From assembly GCF_030812315.1 (NCBI RefSeq), contig NZ_JAUSSM010000007.1:124001-188000 (forward strand): 64,000 bases of DNA, read 5' to 3'. The notes beneath the pieces were generated by a model. It was not told where the DNA came from, searched no databases, and saw only the letters and a program-made list of their open reading frames with translations. Within the stretch, counting starts at the first letter, position 1. The number at the start of each line of letters is the position of its first letter. The position numbers and the translations under genes are program-made. Below are positions 7,615-18,569 of the stretch, piece after piece. The stretch is from Arthrobacter oryzae. GTDB lineage: Bacteria; Actinomycetota; Actinomycetes; Actinomycetales; Micrococcaceae.

Positions 7615-7646
7615 TTTGCAGCAATAGTATTTCAAAAGGAGCATCC

Positions 7647-9011
7647 GTGGTTGAGCAGTTGAACGAGCGACTTTCCGCAGTCGATCCCGAGGTCCAGCAG
7701 GCCATCAACAATGAGCTGGGCCGCCAGCAGTCGACGCTGGAAATGATCGCCTCGGAGAATTTCGCCCCGTCTGCCGTCATGGAGGCGCAGGGCTCGGTCC
7801 TGACGAACAAGTACGCCGAGGGCTACCCCGGCAAGCGCTACTACGGCGGCTGCGAGCACGTTGACGTGATCGAGCAGCTGGCGATTGACCGGGTCAAGGC
7901 CCTGTTCGGCGCCGAATTTGCGAATGTCCAGCCGCACTCCGGCGCCCAGGCCAACGCCGCCGCCATGTTCGCCCTGCTGAACCCGGGCGACACCATCATG
8001 GGCCTGAGCCTGGCCCACGGCGGCCACCTCACCCACGGCATGAAGATCAACTTCTCCGGCAAGCTCTACAACGTGGTCCCGTACCACGTGCGTGAATCAG
8101 ACCTCCGCGTGGACATGGCCGAGGTCGAGGCGCTGGCCCTGCAGCACCGGCCCAAACTGATCGTCGCCGGATGGTCCGCCTACTCCCGGCAGCTCGACTT
8201 CGCCGAGTTCCGCCGGATCGCGGACCTGGTGGGCGCCTACCTGATGGTGGACATGGCGCACTTCGCCGGCCTGGTGGCAGCAGGGCTGCACCCGAACCCG
8301 GTGCCGTACGCCGACGTCGTCACCACCACCACGCACAAAACCCTTGGCGGTCCGCGCGGCGGAGTCATCCTCGCCAAGGAGGAATTCGCCCGCAAGATCA
8401 ACAGTGCCGTGTTCCCCGGCCAGCAGGGCGGCCCGCTGGAGCACGTCATCGCCGCCAAGGCCGTGGCATTCAAGCTGGCAGGCACCCCGGAATTCAAGGA
8501 ACGCCAGGAACGCGTCCTGCAGGGATCCAAGCTGCTGGCCGAACGGCTCCTCCACGACGACGTCGCCGCGGCAGGCATCTCCGTGGTCAACGGCGGCACC
8601 GACGTCCACCTGGTCCTCGTGGACCTGCGGAACTCGGAACTGGACGGCCAGCAGGCCGAAGACGCGCTGCACCGGATCGGCATCACGGTCAACCGGAACG
8701 CCGTGCCGTTCGACCCCCGCCCGCCGATGGTTTCCTCCGGCCTCAGGATCGGTACCCCCGCCCTCGCCACCCGCGGCTTTGGCGCGGTGGAATTCACCGA
8801 AGTGGCGGACATCATCGCGACGGCGCTCATCGCTGCCGCGACCAGCGGCGACACCGACGGCGGATCGCTCAGCGAGGATATCGCCGTCGAACTCCGCGCA
8901 CGCGTCACGGCCCTTGCCGATCAATTCCCGCTTTACCCGCATCTTTCCCAGGACGACAGCGGCGATGAGATTGCCGCCTTTGAAACAGACATGATTGGAG
9001 CAGCCCAGTGA
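7647..9011 (+). CDS. glyA: Serine hydroxymethyltransferase
   Basis: GlyA interconverts glycine plus 5,10-methylene-tetrahydrofolate with serine, using PLP. The 454-residue protein shows the family signatures [20 protein letters not shown] (about residues 33-52), HSGAQAN, and [14 protein letters not shown] with the PLP lysine near residue 231. GTG is the start, preceded by AAAAGGAG. As first gene of the sox operon it uses both products of sarcosine oxidation, glycine and methylene-folate, to make serine. A housekeeping copy probably exists elsewhere in the genome. Confidence 0.95.
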   Translation: MVEQLNERLSAVDPEVQQAINNELGRQQSTLEMIASENFAPSAVMEAQGSVLTNKYAEGYPGKRYYGGCEHVDVIEQLAIDRVKALFGAEFANVQPHSGAQANAAAMFALLNPGDTIMGLSLAHGGHLTHGMKINFSGKLYNVVPYHVRESDLRVDMAEVEALALQHRPKLIVAGWSAYSRQLDFAEFRRIADLVGAYLMVDMAHFAGLVAAGLHPNPVPYADVVTTTTHKTLGGPRGGVILAKEEFARKINSAVFPGQQGGPLEHVIAAKAVAFKLAGTPEFKERQERVLQGSKLLAERLLHDDVAAAGISVVNGGTDVHLVLVDLRNSELDGQQAEDALHRIGITVNRNAVPFDPRPPMVSSGLRIGTPALATRGFGAVEFTEVADIIATALIAAATSGDTDGGSLSEDIAVELRARVTALADQFPLYPHLSQDDSGDEIAAFETDMIGAAQ

Positions 9012-10228
9012 GCAACCAACAGCTTCCGGAGCACCCGGATTTTCTCTGGCGCAATCCGGAGCCTAAGTCTTCCTATGATGCGGTGATTGTGGGCGGGGGC
9101 GGGCATGGTCTGGCCACGGCGTATTTCCTGGCGAAGAACCATGGGATGACTAACATCGCCGTCCTGGAAAAGGGCTGGCTGGCCGGCGGCAACATGGCCC
9201 GGAACACCACTATCATCCGGTCCAACTATCTTTGGGACGAGAGCGCGGCTATCTATGAGCATGCCCTGAAGCTCTGGGAAGTCCTGCCGGAGGAGCTGGA
9301 GTACGACTTCCTGTTCAGCCAGCGGGGTGTGATGAACCTGGCCCACACGCTCGGTGATGTCCGTGAGAGCATCCGGCGTGTGGGAGCGAACAAGCTCAAT
9401 GGCGTGGACGCTGAGTGGCTGGAGCCGGACCAGGTCAAGGAACTGTGTCCGATCCTGAACATCAGCGACAATATCCGCTACCCCGTTATGGGCGCCACGT
9501 ACCAGCCGCGGGCGGGTATCGCCAAGCATGACCATGTGGCGTGGGCCTTCGCCCGCAAGTGCGATGAGCTGGGTGTGGACATCATCCAGAACTGCGAGGT
9601 CACCGGTTTCGTCAAGGACGGCAACCGTGTGGTGGGTGTCAAGACCAACCGGGGCACGATCAATACCGAGAAGGTGGGCCTGTGCGCTGCCGGGCACAGC
9701 TCGGTCCTGGCCGAAATGGCCGGCTTCCGGCTCCCTATCCAGTCCCACCCGCTGCAGGCGCTGGTTTCTGAACTGCACGAACCGGTCCACCCCACGGTGG
9801 TGATGTCTAACCACGTGCACGTCTACGTTTCCCAGGCGCACAAGGGCGAGCTGGTCATGGGTGCCGGCGTGGACTCCTATAACGGTTACGGCCAGCGCGG
9901 TTCGTTCCACGTGATCGAGCATCAGATGGCCGCGGCCGTCGAACTGTTCCCGATTTTTGCCCGTGCGCATGTGCTCCGGACCTGGGGCGGGATCGTGGAC
10001 ACGACCCTGGATGCCTCCCCGATCGTGGGCACCACGCCGGTGGAGAACATGTTCGTGAACTGCGGCTGGGGGACCGGCGGCTTCAAGGGCACGCCGGCTG
10101 CCGGGCTGACGTTCGCGCACACCATCGCCACCGGCACCCCGCACGAGCTGAACAGGCCGTTTGCGCTGGAACGCTTCGAAACCGGGGCCCTGATCGATGA
10201 ACACGGCGCAGCCGCCGTCGCCCACTAG
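9008..10228 (+). CDS. soxB: Sarcosine oxidase, beta subunit
   Basis: The beta subunit of the heterotetrameric enzyme oxidises sarcosine at FAD and carries covalent FMN. The 406-residue protein has the FAD dinucleotide fold near the N-terminus ([20 protein letters not shown]). The histidine in [12 protein letters not shown] (about residue 174) corresponds to the FMN-bearing His of Corynebacterium and Arthrobacter enzymes. Start GTG overlaps the glyA stop (GTGA). Codon composition is the same as the neighbours. Confidence 0.95.
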   Translation: MSNQQLPEHPDFLWRNPEPKSSYDAVIVGGGGHGLATAYFLAKNHGMTNIAVLEKGWLAGGNMARNTTIIRSNYLWDESAAIYEHALKLWEVLPEELEYDFLFSQRGVMNLAHTLGDVRESIRRVGANKLNGVDAEWLEPDQVKELCPILNISDNIRYPVMGATYQPRAGIAKHDHVAWAFARKCDELGVDIIQNCEVTGFVKDGNRVVGVKTNRGTINTEKVGLCAAGHSSVLAEMAGFRLPIQSHPLQALVSELHEPVHPTVVMSNHVHVYVSQAHKGELVMGAGVDSYNGYGQRGSFHVIEHQMAAAVELFPIFARAHVLRTWGGIVDTTLDASPIVGTTPVENMFVNCGWGTGGFKGTPAAGLTFAHTIATGTPHELNRPFALERFETGALIDEHGAAAVAH

Positions 10229-10256
10229 CCAGCGGTCCATTAGAAAGAAGACGCAC

Positions 10257-10703
10257 ATGCTGCTTATCTCATGCCCCAACTGCGGCTCCCGCGACGAGAC
10301 CGAGTTCCACTACGGCGGCCAGGCCCACGTACCCTACCCGGAGAACCCGAGCGGGCTGAACGACCGCGAATGGGCCGAGTTCCTGTTCTACCGGGACAAC
10401 ACCAAGGGCATCTTTGCCGAGCGCTGGCTGCACAGCACCGGCTGCCGCCAGTGGTTCAACATGCTCCGTGACACGGTCACCTATGACATCCAGTCGATCT
10501 ACCCGATGGGTGCGCCCCGGCCGGACAAGGCCGCCGCGGCACCTGAGTCCGGCACTGCCAGCACCGCCGCTGACAGCACCACTACCGGGTCCGCGGCGCC
10601 CAGCATCGCGGCAACCAGCATCACCTCCACCAGCACCGCCCCAAGCACGGCCCCGAGCACCACCCAGTCCGGCACCACTGCCCCGGAAGGAGCAACCAAG
10701 TGA
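10257..10703 (+). CDS. soxD: Sarcosine oxidase, delta subunit, with long low-complexity tail
   Basis: SoxD is the small zinc-binding subunit. Residues 1-90 are the normal domain: [20 protein letters not shown] gives the first Cys pair and a His, and HSTGCRQWF the last Cys. The protein then continues for almost 60 residues of Ser, Thr, Ala, Pro and Gly (residues about 92-148), which characterised subunits of about 100 residues lack. The tail is in frame and runs to the soxA start. ATG at 10257 chosen because it begins the conserved domain; the upstream part of the frame lies within soxB. Confidence 0.9.
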   Translation: MLLISCPNCGSRDETEFHYGGQAHVPYPENPSGLNDREWAEFLFYRDNTKGIFAERWLHSTGCRQWFNMLRDTVTYDIQSIYPMGAPRPDKAAAAPESGTASTAADSTTTGSAAPSIAATSITSTSTAPSTAPSTTQSGTTAPEGATK

Positions 10704-13660
10704 CTTCCCAGAACGCCCGCCTCGCCGCCGGCGGACGCATCGACCGCAGCATTTCCTGGCGTTTTACCGTGGACGGCGAGGAATTCACCGGACACCCGGG
10801 CGACACGATCGCTTCGGCGCTGCTCGCCAACGGCCGGGTCGCTGCCGGCAACTCGCTGTACGAGGACCGGCCCCGCGGGATCATGGCCGCCGGTGTGGAG
10901 GAACCCAACGCGCTGGTGAAGATCTTCCCGCGCTTCCCGGGCCACGTGGCGGAGTCCATGCTCCCTGCCACCACCGTCACCCTGGTGGACGGCCTGAAGG
11001 CGGAACTGCTGAACGGCCTGGGCCGGCTGGATCCGGAGGAGGACCGGGCCGAGTACGACAAGAAGTACGTCCACACGGACGTCCTGGTGATCGGCGGCGG
11101 ACCAGCCGGCCTCGCCGCGGCCCGCGAAGCCGTCCGCACCGGCGCCCGGGTGATGCTGCTGGACGACCAGCCCGAACTGGGCGGCGCGCTGCTGTCCGGT
11201 TCCACGGCCCCCGGCCTGGCCGAGAGCATCGAGGGCAAGCCGGCCCTGGAATGGGTGGCGGACGTCGAAGCCGAGCTCGTCTCGGCGGCCGAATGCACCG
11301 TCCTGAACCGCACCACGGCTTTCGGCGCCTATGACGCCAACTACGTCATCGCGGTCCAGAACCGCACCGACCATCTGTCCAGCCCGGCCGCTCCCGGGGT
11401 GTCCCGGCAGCGGATTTGGCATATCCGTGCCCATCAGGTGGTGCTGGCTCCGGGCGCCCACGAACGCCCGCTGGTCTTCGAGAACAACGACCGCCCCGGC
11501 ATCATGCTCGCCTCGGCCGTCCGCAGCTACCTTAACCGCTACGCCGTCGCCGCGGGGCAGCGGGTGGTCATCAGCACCACCAACGACAGCGCCTACGCCC
11601 TGGCCGCGGACCTGCGGGCCGCCGGGGTCAGGGTCGCCGCCGTCGTCGACGCCCGCCCCAAGCTGACCGAGGTGGCTGCTGCCGCCGTTGAAGCCGGGAC
11701 CCGGGTGCTGATCGGCAGCGCCGTGGCCAACACCGCCTCCGGCGCCGCCGACGGCCGTGTTGAGAGCGTCACCGTCCGTAGCATTAACGACGACGGCGAA
11801 CTGACCTCCGGCATCGAAGAGATCGCCTGCGACCTGCTGGCGGTTGCCGGTGGTTGGAGCCCGCTGGTGCACCTGCACTCGCAGCGGCAGGGCAAGCTGC
11901 GCTGGGACGATGACCTGGCGGCGTTCGTGCCGAGCACCGTGGTCCCGAACCAGCAGATTGTCGGCTCCGGCCGCGGCAGCTTCGACCTCGTTGACTGCCT
12001 TGCCGAGGGCATCTCGGCCGGGGCCTCGGCGGCGATCGCGGCGGGCTTCAGCCCGGAAAATTCAGATGGGGTTATCGTTCCTCTGGTCCTTGACGGGCCG
12101 AAGGCGTCTGCCCCGACCCGGCAGCTGTGGCTGGTCCCGGGACAGGCCGGCACACCGGATGACTGGCACCACCACTTCGTCGACTTCCAGCGGGACCAGT
12201 CCGTGGCCGATGTCCTGCGCTCCACCGGGGCCGGGATGCGGTCTGTGGAGCACATCAAGCGCTACACCTCCATCAGCACCGCGAACGACCAGGGCAAGAC
12301 CTCCGGCGTCAACGCGATCGGCGTCATCGCCGCGGCCCTCCGGACCGCCGGCGAGGCGTCGCGGGGGATCGGTGACATCGGCACCACCACTTACCGGGCG
12401 CCGTTCACCCCCGTGGCCTTCGCGGCCCTCGCCGGACGCCAGCGCGGCGAGCTGTTCGACCCCGCCCGGGTCACCTCGATCCACCCCTGGCACGTGGCAC
12501 AGGGTGCCCTGTTCGAGGACGTGGGGCAGTGGAAGCGGCCCTGGTACTACCCGCAGGACGGGGAGGACATGGACACCGCCGTGCTGCGCGAGTGCGGAGC
12601 CGTCCGGGAGTCCGTGGGTTTCATGGACGCCACCACGCTTGGCAAGATCGAAATCCGGGGCAAGGACGCCGGTGAGTTCCTCAACCGGATCTACACCAAC
12701 GCGTTCAAGAAGCTCGCCCCGGGTTCGGCCCGTTACGGCGTGATGTGCATGGCGGACGGCATGATCTTCGATGACGGCGTGACCCTGCGCCTGGACGAGG
12801 ACCGGTTCTTCATGACCACCACCACCGGCGGCGCCGCGAAGGTGCTGGACTGGCTGGAGGAATGGCTGCAGACCGAATGGCCGGAACTGGACGTGCACTG
12901 CACCTCGGTGACCGAACAGTGGTCCACCATCGCCGTCGTCGGGCCCAAATCCCGTGCGGTCATCGCCAAAGTGGCACCCGAACTCGCCGCCGGCGGCGGG
13001 CTCGAGGCGGAAGCCTTCCCGTTCATGACTTTCCGTGAAACCACCCTCGCCTCCGGCGTCCGCGCCCGGGTCTGCCGGATCTCCTTCTCCGGCGAACTGG
13101 CCTACGAGATCAACGTGCCGTCCTGGTACGGGCTGAACACCTGGGAGGCCGTGGCCGCGGCCGGGGCCGAATTCAACATCACCCCGTACGGCACCGAAAC
13201 CATGCACGTGCTCCGGGCCGAAAAGGGCTACCCGATCGTCGGGCAGGACACCGACGGCACCGTCACCCCGCAGGACGCCGGGATGGAATGGGTGGTCTCC
13301 AAGGCCAAGGACTTCATCGGCAAGCGCTCCTACGCCCGGGCCGACGCCCGGCGCGAGGACCGCAAGCACCTGGTCAGCGTCCTTCCCGTGGACGGAACGC
13401 TGCGGCTGCCCGAAGGCACCCAGCTCGTGGAAAAGGGGATCACCACCAACCCCGCGTACGGGCCCGTCCCGATGCAGGGCTTCGTGACCTCCAGCTACCA
13501 CAGCGCCGCGCTCGGCAGGTCGTTCGCCCTGGCGCTGATCAAGAACGGCCGCAACCGCATCGGCGAGACCCTCGTGGCCGCCGCCGGCGACCAGCTGGTC
13601 GACGTCATCGTCGCCGAAACCGTACTTTTTGACCCCGAAGGGACCCGCAAAGATGGCTAA
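10700..13660 (+). CDS. soxA: Sarcosine oxidase, alpha subunit
   Basis: The 986-residue alpha subunit has an N-terminal 2Fe-2S-like fold without the cluster cysteines (about 1-110), an NAD-binding pyridine-nucleotide oxidoreductase region ([17 protein letters not shown], about residue 130; second motif near 290), and a C-terminal GcvT-type folate domain (about 600-980), where the imine product reacts with tetrahydrofolate to give methylene-folate. Length matches known enzymes (about 965). Start GTG overlaps the soxD stop (GTGA). Confidence 0.95.
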   Translation: MTSQNARLAAGGRIDRSISWRFTVDGEEFTGHPGDTIASALLANGRVAAGNSLYEDRPRGIMAAGVEEPNALVKIFPRFPGHVAESMLPATTVTLVDGLKAELLNGLGRLDPEEDRAEYDKKYVHTDVLVIGGGPAGLAAAREAVRTGARVMLLDDQPELGGALLSGSTAPGLAESIEGKPALEWVADVEAELVSAAECTVLNRTTAFGAYDANYVIAVQNRTDHLSSPAAPGVSRQRIWHIRAHQVVLAPGAHERPLVFENNDRPGIMLASAVRSYLNRYAVAAGQRVVISTTNDSAYALAADLRAAGVRVAAVVDARPKLTEVAAAAVEAGTRVLIGSAVANTASGAADGRVESVTVRSINDDGELTSGIEEIACDLLAVAGGWSPLVHLHSQRQGKLRWDDDLAAFVPSTVVPNQQIVGSGRGSFDLVDCLAEGISAGASAAIAAGFSPENSDGVIVPLVLDGPKASAPTRQLWLVPGQAGTPDDWHHHFVDFQRDQSVADVLRSTGAGMRSVEHIKRYTSISTANDQGKTSGVNAIGVIAAALRTAGEASRGIGDIGTTTYRAPFTPVAFAALAGRQRGELFDPARVTSIHPWHVAQGALFEDVGQWKRPWYYPQDGEDMDTAVLRECGAVRESVGFMDATTLGKIEIRGKDAGEFLNRIYTNAFKKLAPGSARYGVMCMADGMIFDDGVTLRLDEDRFFMTTTTGGAAKVLDWLEEWLQTEWPELDVHCTSVTEQWSTIAVVGPKSRAVIAKVAPELAAGGGLEAEAFPFMTFRETTLASGVRARVCRISFSGELAYEINVPSWYGLNTWEAVAAAGAEFNITPYGTETMHVLRAEKGYPIVGQDTDGTVTPQDAGMEWVVSKAKDFIGKRSYARADARREDRKHLVSVLPVDGTLRLPEGTQLVEKGITTNPAYGPVPMQGFVTSSYHSAALGRSFALALIKNGRNRIGETLVAAAGDQLVDVIVAETVLFDPEGTRKDG

Positions 13661-14288
13661 CACCACAGCACTCACAGGCATCAATGGACTCCGGGACATC
13701 CGCCGCAGCCCGGCCTCGCACCTGGCCGAAGCGCTGGAGACCGGCTCCGTCCCGGGAAAGGTCGTCCTGAAGGAAGGCCCCTTCCAGACCATGGCCGGCG
13801 TCCGCGTCGACCCCAGCTCCGAGGAAGGGGCCCGGATCGCCTCCGTCACCGGCGGACTGCCGGTCCGCTGCGGGGAGGTGGCCGGCAGGGAAGGTGTCAG
13901 CGTCCTCTGGCTGGGACCGTCCGAGTTCCTCGTCGTGGCAGCGGAGGAAGCCCATGACTCCCTGGGCGGAGACCTGATCGGCTCCCTCACTTCCGCCCTG
14001 GGCGACGCTCCGGGCCAGGTGGTGGACCTCTCCGCCAACCGCACCACGTACGAACTCTCCGGCCCGCGGGCCCGGGCGGTGCTGGAGAAGGGCTGCGCCC
14101 TGGACCTCCATCCCCGCAAGTTCAAGCCCGGCACGGCGCTTTCCACGGAGGTCGGCAACATCCCGGTCACCCTGTGGAAGACCGGCGAGGAAAGCTTCCG
14201 GCTGTTCCCCCGGGCCTCGTTCGCGGACTTCCTGGGCCGCTGGCTCCTGGATGCCATGAGGGAATACGCCTCCCCTGAGGTCCCTTAA
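13653..14288 (+). CDS. soxG: Sarcosine oxidase, gamma subunit
   Basis: SoxG is the fourth subunit and shares the GcvT-like fold. The 211-residue protein has [16 protein letters not shown] at its N-terminus, [14 protein letters not shown] in the middle and [18 protein letters not shown], typical for the gamma subunit. The ATG at 13653 lies within the last codons of soxA and follows GAAGGGA. Its stop overlaps the sdaA start (TAATG). Confidence 0.93.
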   Translation: MANTTALTGINGLRDIRRSPASHLAEALETGSVPGKVVLKEGPFQTMAGVRVDPSSEEGARIASVTGGLPVRCGEVAGREGVSVLWLGPSEFLVVAAEEAHDSLGGDLIGSLTSALGDAPGQVVDLSANRTTYELSGPRARAVLEKGCALDLHPRKFKPGTALSTEVGNIPVTLWKTGEESFRLFPRASFADFLGRWLLDAMREYASPEVP

Positions 14289-15661
14289 TGGCACTTAGCG
14301 CCCTGGACCTGTTTTCCGTTGGCATCGGGCCGTCGTCGTCACACACGGTCGGCCCGATGCGGGCAGCAAAACTGTTCGCCGACGGGCTCAAAAGCGAAGG
14401 ACACCTGAGCACCACCGTCGGGGTCCAGGCCGAACTGTTCGGATCACTCGGTGCCACCGGCCGGGGCCACGGCTCCGACAAGGCCGTGGTGCTGGGCCTG
14501 CAGGGCCTGGACCCGGAAACCGTGGACACCTCCACCGCTGATGACCAGGTGGCCGCGGCCGCCCTCGACGCCGAACTCCGGATCGGCGGGCACCACCGGG
14601 TGGACTTCAACTGGGACGAGGACGTGGTGCTGCACCGCCGCAAATCACTGCCCGCCCACCCGAACGGCATGACCTTCCGGGCACTCGACCACACCGGCGC
14701 GGTCCTCAGCGAACGGAGCTTCTATTCAATTGGGGGCGGCTTCGTGGTTGACGGCGACGCCGACGCCGGCGACCAGGTGGTGGCCGACGCCACCGTCCTG
14801 CCCTACCCGTTCACCACCGCCGACGAACTCCTGGCCATCTGCAGCCGCGAAGGCATGTCCATCTCCGATGTGATGCTCGCCAACGAACTCACCTGGCGCA
14901 GCGAAGCTGAACTCCGCCAGAAGCTGCTGGCACTCTGGGCCGTGATGCGCGAATGCGTGGACAACGGCTGCGCCGCGGAAGGAATCCTCCCCGGCGGGCT
15001 GAACGTCAGGCGACGGGCGCCGTCGCTCTTCCAGACCCTAACGGCGGACACCGGCGTGACCGACCCGCTCCGGGCCATGGAATGGGTCAACCTCTTCGCC
15101 CTCGCCGTCAACGAGGAAAACGCCGCCGGCGGCCGCATCGTCACCGCCCCCACCAACGGCGCGGCCGGCATCGTGCCGGCGGTGCTGCACTACTACGTCA
15201 AGTTCGTCCCTGGAGCCAACGACGACGGCGTGGTCCGCTTCCTGCTGGCCGCTGCCGCCGTCGGAATCCTGTTCAAGATCAACGCCTCCATCTCCGGCGC
15301 CGAAGTGGGCTGCCAGGGCGAGGTGGGTTCCGCCTGCTCCATGGCCGCCGCCGGCCTCTGCGAAGTCCTCGGCGGCACGCCCGAACAGGTGGAGAACGCC
15401 GCCGAAGTGGGCATCGAACACAACCTCGGGCTGACCTGCGACCCCGTGGGCGGCCTGGTGCAGATCCCCTGCATCGAACGGAACGCGATCGCCAGCGTCA
15501 AAGCCATCAACGCCGCCCGCCTGGCGCTGCACGGCGACGGCAGCCACAAGGTATCGCTGGATAAAGCCATCAAAACCATGCGTGAGACAGGAGCGGACAT
15601 GAAAACCAAATACAAGGAGACCTCCCGCGGGGGCCTCGCCGTGAACGTCATCGAATGCTGA
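14288..15661 (+). CDS. sdaA: L-serine ammonia-lyase (L-serine dehydratase), iron-sulfur type
   Basis: SdaA deaminates L-serine to pyruvate with a 4Fe-4S cluster. The single-chain 457-residue form is seen: N-terminal beta domain starting with [20 protein letters not shown], and C-terminal alpha domain with [17 protein letters not shown] and [20 protein letters not shown] carrying the cluster cysteines. In this operon it drains serine made by GlyA into pyruvate, completing sarcosine use as a carbon source. ATG overlaps the soxG stop. Confidence 0.95.
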   Translation: MALSALDLFSVGIGPSSSHTVGPMRAAKLFADGLKSEGHLSTTVGVQAELFGSLGATGRGHGSDKAVVLGLQGLDPETVDTSTADDQVAAAALDAELRIGGHHRVDFNWDEDVVLHRRKSLPAHPNGMTFRALDHTGAVLSERSFYSIGGGFVVDGDADAGDQVVADATVLPYPFTTADELLAICSREGMSISDVMLANELTWRSEAELRQKLLALWAVMRECVDNGCAAEGILPGGLNVRRRAPSLFQTLTADTGVTDPLRAMEWVNLFALAVNEENAAGGRIVTAPTNGAAGIVPAVLHYYVKFVPGANDDGVVRFLLAAAAVGILFKINASISGAEVGCQGEVGSACSMAAAGLCEVLGGTPEQVENAAEVGIEHNLGLTCDPVGGLVQIPCIERNAIASVKAINAARLALHGDGSHKVSLDKAIKTMRETGADMKTKYKETSRGGLAVNVIEC

Positions 15662-15664
15662 GCC

Positions 15665-16561
15665 ATGACTTCCATCGAGACTGAAACCTTTACCGGTCCC
15701 TCCGCGACCACCGTGGAGCATGTCCTGACGCTCGACTGCCGGGAGTCGCCGGGCATCGTCCACGCCGTCTCCGGCTTCCTGCTGGAACACGGCTGCGACA
15801 TCATCGACAACCAGCAGTTCGGCGAACGCTCCGAAGGGCACTTCTTTATGCGGGTGCACTTCGCGTCCGACGGCGATGCCTCCACCGCGGACACCCTGCG
15901 GGCCGCTTTTGCCCCGGTGGCTGACCGCTTCGGGATGAGCTGGCGGCTGGAGCCGCAGGGTTCCAAGCGCCGGGTCCTGATCATGGTGTCCAAGTTCGGG
16001 CACTGCCTCAATGACCTGCTGTTCCGCGCCAGGATCGGCGAACTGCCCGTTGATGTGGTGGCCGTGGTCTCCAACCACACGGACCACCAGGCACTCGTGG
16101 AATGGCACGGCATCCCGTTCTTCCACGTGCCCGTCACCGCCGCCACCAAGCCCGAGGCGGAGGGCCGGCTGCTGGAACTTATCGACGAGTTCGACGTCGA
16201 ACTCGTGGTGCTGGCCCGCTACATGCAGGTCCTCAGCGATGGCCTGACGCGGAAACTGGACGGCAAGGCGATCAACATCCACCACTCGTTCCTGCCCAGC
16301 TTCAAGGGCGCCAAACCGTACCACCAGGCCTACGCCCGCGGCGTGAAGACCGTGGGCGCCACCGCGCACTACGTCAACGGCGAGCTCGACGAAGGGCCGA
16401 TCATTTCGCAGCAGACCGTCGAAGTGGACCACACCTACGGTCCGGAGGACCTCGTCGCCGCCGGCCGCGATACCGAGTGCAAGGCGCTCAGCAACGCCGT
16501 GCGCTGGCACTGCGAAGGCCGGGTCGTCCTCCGCGGCAACAGGACAGTGGTGCTCCGCTAA
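15665..16561 (+). CDS. purU: Formyltetrahydrofolate deformylase
   Basis: PurU hydrolyses 10-formyl-tetrahydrofolate to formate and tetrahydrofolate. The 298-residue protein has an N-terminal ACT domain (about 15-95: LTLDCRESPGIVHAVSGFLL) and a formyltransferase-fold domain with INIHHSFLPSFKG and the catalytic Asp near TYGPEDLVAAGRD. In the sox operon it regenerates free tetrahydrofolate, which SoxA needs as formaldehyde acceptor. soxBDAG with glyA and purU is a known arrangement in Arthrobacter and Corynebacterium. It is the last gene; array B with a terminator follows. Confidence 0.94.
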   Translation: MTSIETETFTGPSATTVEHVLTLDCRESPGIVHAVSGFLLEHGCDIIDNQQFGERSEGHFFMRVHFASDGDASTADTLRAAFAPVADRFGMSWRLEPQGSKRRVLIMVSKFGHCLNDLLFRARIGELPVDVVAVVSNHTDHQALVEWHGIPFFHVPVTAATKPEAEGRLLELIDEFDVELVVLARYMQVLSDGLTRKLDGKAINIHHSFLPSFKGAKPYHQAYARGVKTVGATAHYVNGELDEGPIISQQTVEVDHTYGPEDLVAAGRDTECKALSNAVRWHCEGRVVLRGNRTVVLR

Positions 16562-16583
16562 CCTACCCCCGCGGCCCACCGGG

Positions 16584-16716
16584 ACGCTCTCTCACTTCCT
16601 GTCGCCTTAGACGGGACGCTCTCTCACTTCCCGCCGCCTAAGCCTGGACGCTCTCTCACTTCCTTGGGGAAAGTGAGAGAGCGTCCCTGTTTTTGTTGCG
16701 AAAGGTGAGAGAGCGT
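16584..16716. repeat. ACGCTCTCTCAC repeat array B
   Basis: Five copies of the 12-mer: direct at 16584, 16616 and 16648, inverted at 16673 and 16705. The first two direct copies share a longer unit that continues CTTCC-GTCGCC or CTTCC-CGCCGCC. Lies between the convergent purU and PucR genes. Confidence 0.9.
16646..16694 (+). terminator. Intrinsic terminator built from repeat copies (array B)
   Basis: The third direct and first inverted copies pair as a perfect 16-bp stem (16646-16661 with 16671-16686), a 9-base loop and then CTGTTTTT. It should end the glyA-sox-sdaA-purU transcript. Confidence 0.75.
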
Positions 16717-16731
16717 CCTGTATTCCGGCCG

Positions 16732-16794
16732 GGCTGCAGCTTCCCGCCTGGCTGCAGCTTCCCGCCTGGCTACAGCTTCCCGCCTGGCTACAGC
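16732..16794. repeat. 18-bp tandem repeat at the 3' end of the PucR gene
   Basis: Three full units of TTCCCGCCTGGCTRCAGC (16741, 16759, 16777) and a partial unit before them. The PucR stop codon (TAG at 16788-16790, minus strand) lies inside the first unit. Reading on in the same frame, the second unit also has TAG but the third and the partial unit have CAG, so the units look like a former coding tail (LQPGGK repeated) cut by a CAG-to-TAG change. Confidence 0.8.
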
Positions 16795-18458
16795 GCGGCC
16801 AGCCGGGTGGCCAGGTGCAGCGCAGCGAGCCGGCCCGTTCCCCGCGGATCGCCGCCGCACAGCTCGAAAATCCGCTGCAGGCGGTGGTGCATCGACTGCC
16901 GTTCCACGTGTAGTTCCCGGGCGGCCTGAGCTGTGTTGCAGCCGGAGTCGAGCCAGGTTGCCAGCGTTGCAAGCAGCTGCGAGTTCCGCCGTGCGTCGTG
17001 CTCCAGCACGGGTCCCAACTGCTGGCGGACAAAGTCCTGCCGCACGCCCTGGTCCAGATGCTGCGCCACCAGGCGCTCCACGGCGAGGTGTTCGACGTCG
17101 AGCACCACACCTTCGGTTTCCGACAGCGGCCGCGCCGCCGCGCGGAGCGAACCCTTCCCGGCAAGATCCAGGGCGCACTTCGCCTCGGACAGGGACCACG
17201 GTGCGTTTTCGATCCCGGCCGCCAGGGGACCCACGGCCGTCATGGTTCCGGCCTCAACCGGCAACTCCCGCAACGCCGACACGAGCCCGGCCCGCGCGGC
17301 TGCCGCCCCGTCGAAGGGAAGGGCGGCAAGGGCCAGAAGCTCCGCGTTGTCCACGTAGCTGGCGCTCTGCTGGGCGGACCGTTTCAGGATTTTGTCCATT
17401 GCCGCGCGCAGCTGCTGCGAGGTGGAAGTCCTGACGACGACGGCGACGACCGTCGCGGAAGGCGGGATCCCGGCAGCCGGAGAGAGCTGCTGAAGCCGCC
17501 AGGGCTGGCTGCCGGAGCTGATAGCCCGCAGGAGCGCGGTCCCTGCCACCTCTTTCAGCCCGGGCGGCATCCGCTGCAGCAGCGCCAGCGACAGGATGTC
17601 AATGCAGCGCCCCCCGGCAACACGCGCCAGGTTGACGTCGGCACCGTGCGGGACACTGATGGCCAGCCTAGCGGAGGGAACACCGCGGACCGGAACGTCG
17701 ATGCTGATCAACGTGCCGTCAGCGCCCGGCCCGGCGCCCGGCCCGGCTTCCTGTCCGGGCCTTTCGTCTGTCCCGGAGCCGCCTGCCCCGGAGCCGCCCG
17801 CCGGAGTGGAGCCGCCTGCCGGAGTGGAGCCGCCTGCCGTGGAGCCGCCCGCCGGCTGCGTGCCCGCACCTGCGTCGTCAGGGCCGGCGCTGCCCGGTCC
17901 CGCGCTGCCCAGAGTCACGCCGGACACCGACGAGAGCTCCAGCGTCGCGTCAATGATTCCGGCCAGCACTGCCAGGATCTGGTCGAGGCTGCTTCCGTGG
18001 GCCAGTTCAACAGCCATGGCGTGGCTGGCCTCATCGGCGCGGCGCAGGTGGGCCACCGATTCGCTGACGAGCATCGAATTGATGGCCTGCATGATGCCCA
18101 CAAAGGGCACCACCTTGCGGAATTCAATCAGGGGAAGCCCGGCGCTTTCCGCCGCCTGGACCATCGACGACGGAATGGCTGCCAGGGTCTGGCCGGTTTC
18201 CACTGCCAGGGCACCCACGCCCCGGGCGGCAAGCTGCCGGACGTACTCCACCCGGCGGCCATCCGATGCCGTAGCCAATGCATCGCCGCCGGTGAGAAGA
18301 AGCTCGCCGCCGCTAAGTAGGGGGGCTATATCCAAAACCTCACTGGAGTGGACCCATCGCAACTGGGTACTGGCCGCTGCGGCCGCGCCGGCGCGGATCA
18401 CGGGATCAGCGGCGATGAGGGTGGAGTGTTTCAGGATTTCGCTGAGCTTGATTGGCAT
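16788..18458 (-). CDS. PucR family transcriptional regulator
   Basis: The 556-residue protein has the N-terminal PucR (purine catabolism regulator) domain (residues 1-125, MPIKLSEILKHSTLIAADPV), a central region interrupted by a Gly/Ser/Pro/Ala linker (about 185-240, with GGSTPA repeated), and the C-terminal HTH_30 helix-turn-helix (about 490-545: NTAQAARELHVERQSMHHRL). It faces an NCS1 permease and a deacetylase-fold enzyme across 110 bases and probably activates them in response to a purine, pyrimidine or ureide. The linker is coded by in-frame 18-bp repeats. Confidence 0.9.
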   Translation of the reverse strand: MPIKLSEILKHSTLIAADPVIRAGAAAAASTQLRWVHSSEVLDIAPLLSGGELLLTGGDALATASDGRRVEYVRQLAARGVGALAVETGQTLAAIPSSMVQAAESAGLPLIEFRKVVPFVGIMQAINSMLVSESVAHLRRADEASHAMAVELAHGSSLDQILAVLAGIIDATLELSSVSGVTLGSAGPGSAGPDDAGAGTQPAGGSTAGGSTPAGGSTPAGGSGAGGSGTDERPGQEAGPGAGPGADGTLISIDVPVRGVPSARLAISVPHGADVNLARVAGGRCIDILSLALLQRMPPGLKEVAGTALLRAISSGSQPWRLQQLSPAAGIPPSATVVAVVVRTSTSQQLRAAMDKILKRSAQQSASYVDNAELLALAALPFDGAAAARAGLVSALRELPVEAGTMTAVGPLAAGIENAPWSLSEAKCALDLAGKGSLRAAARPLSETEGVVLDVEHLAVERLVAQHLDQGVRQDFVRQQLGPVLEHDARRNSQLLATLATWLDSGCNTAQAARELHVERQSMHHRLQRIFELCGGDPRGTGRLAALHLATRLAAL

Positions 18459-18569
18459 TACGCTCCGTCATGCAAAGGGTCGTTTTCGTGTACATATCGT
18501 ATCTTGTCTCGTGTGGTCTGCAGCACATAATCTTGCGGTATCCCCCTTTTCTCCCTATGGAGGCCCCAC

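Noticed and set aside
7587..7646. Glycine riboswitch before glyA-sox
   Set aside because: The 60-base gap is far too short for a glycine aptamer, and a palindromic operator is present instead.
12062..14257. Minus-strand frame of 731 codons opposite soxA and soxG
   Set aside because: Shadow of the well-identified sarcosine oxidase genes; His/Gly/Asp-rich with no domain.
15038..16579. Minus-strand frame of 513 codons opposite sdaA and purU
   Set aside because: Shadow frame; both plus-strand genes carry catalytic motifs.
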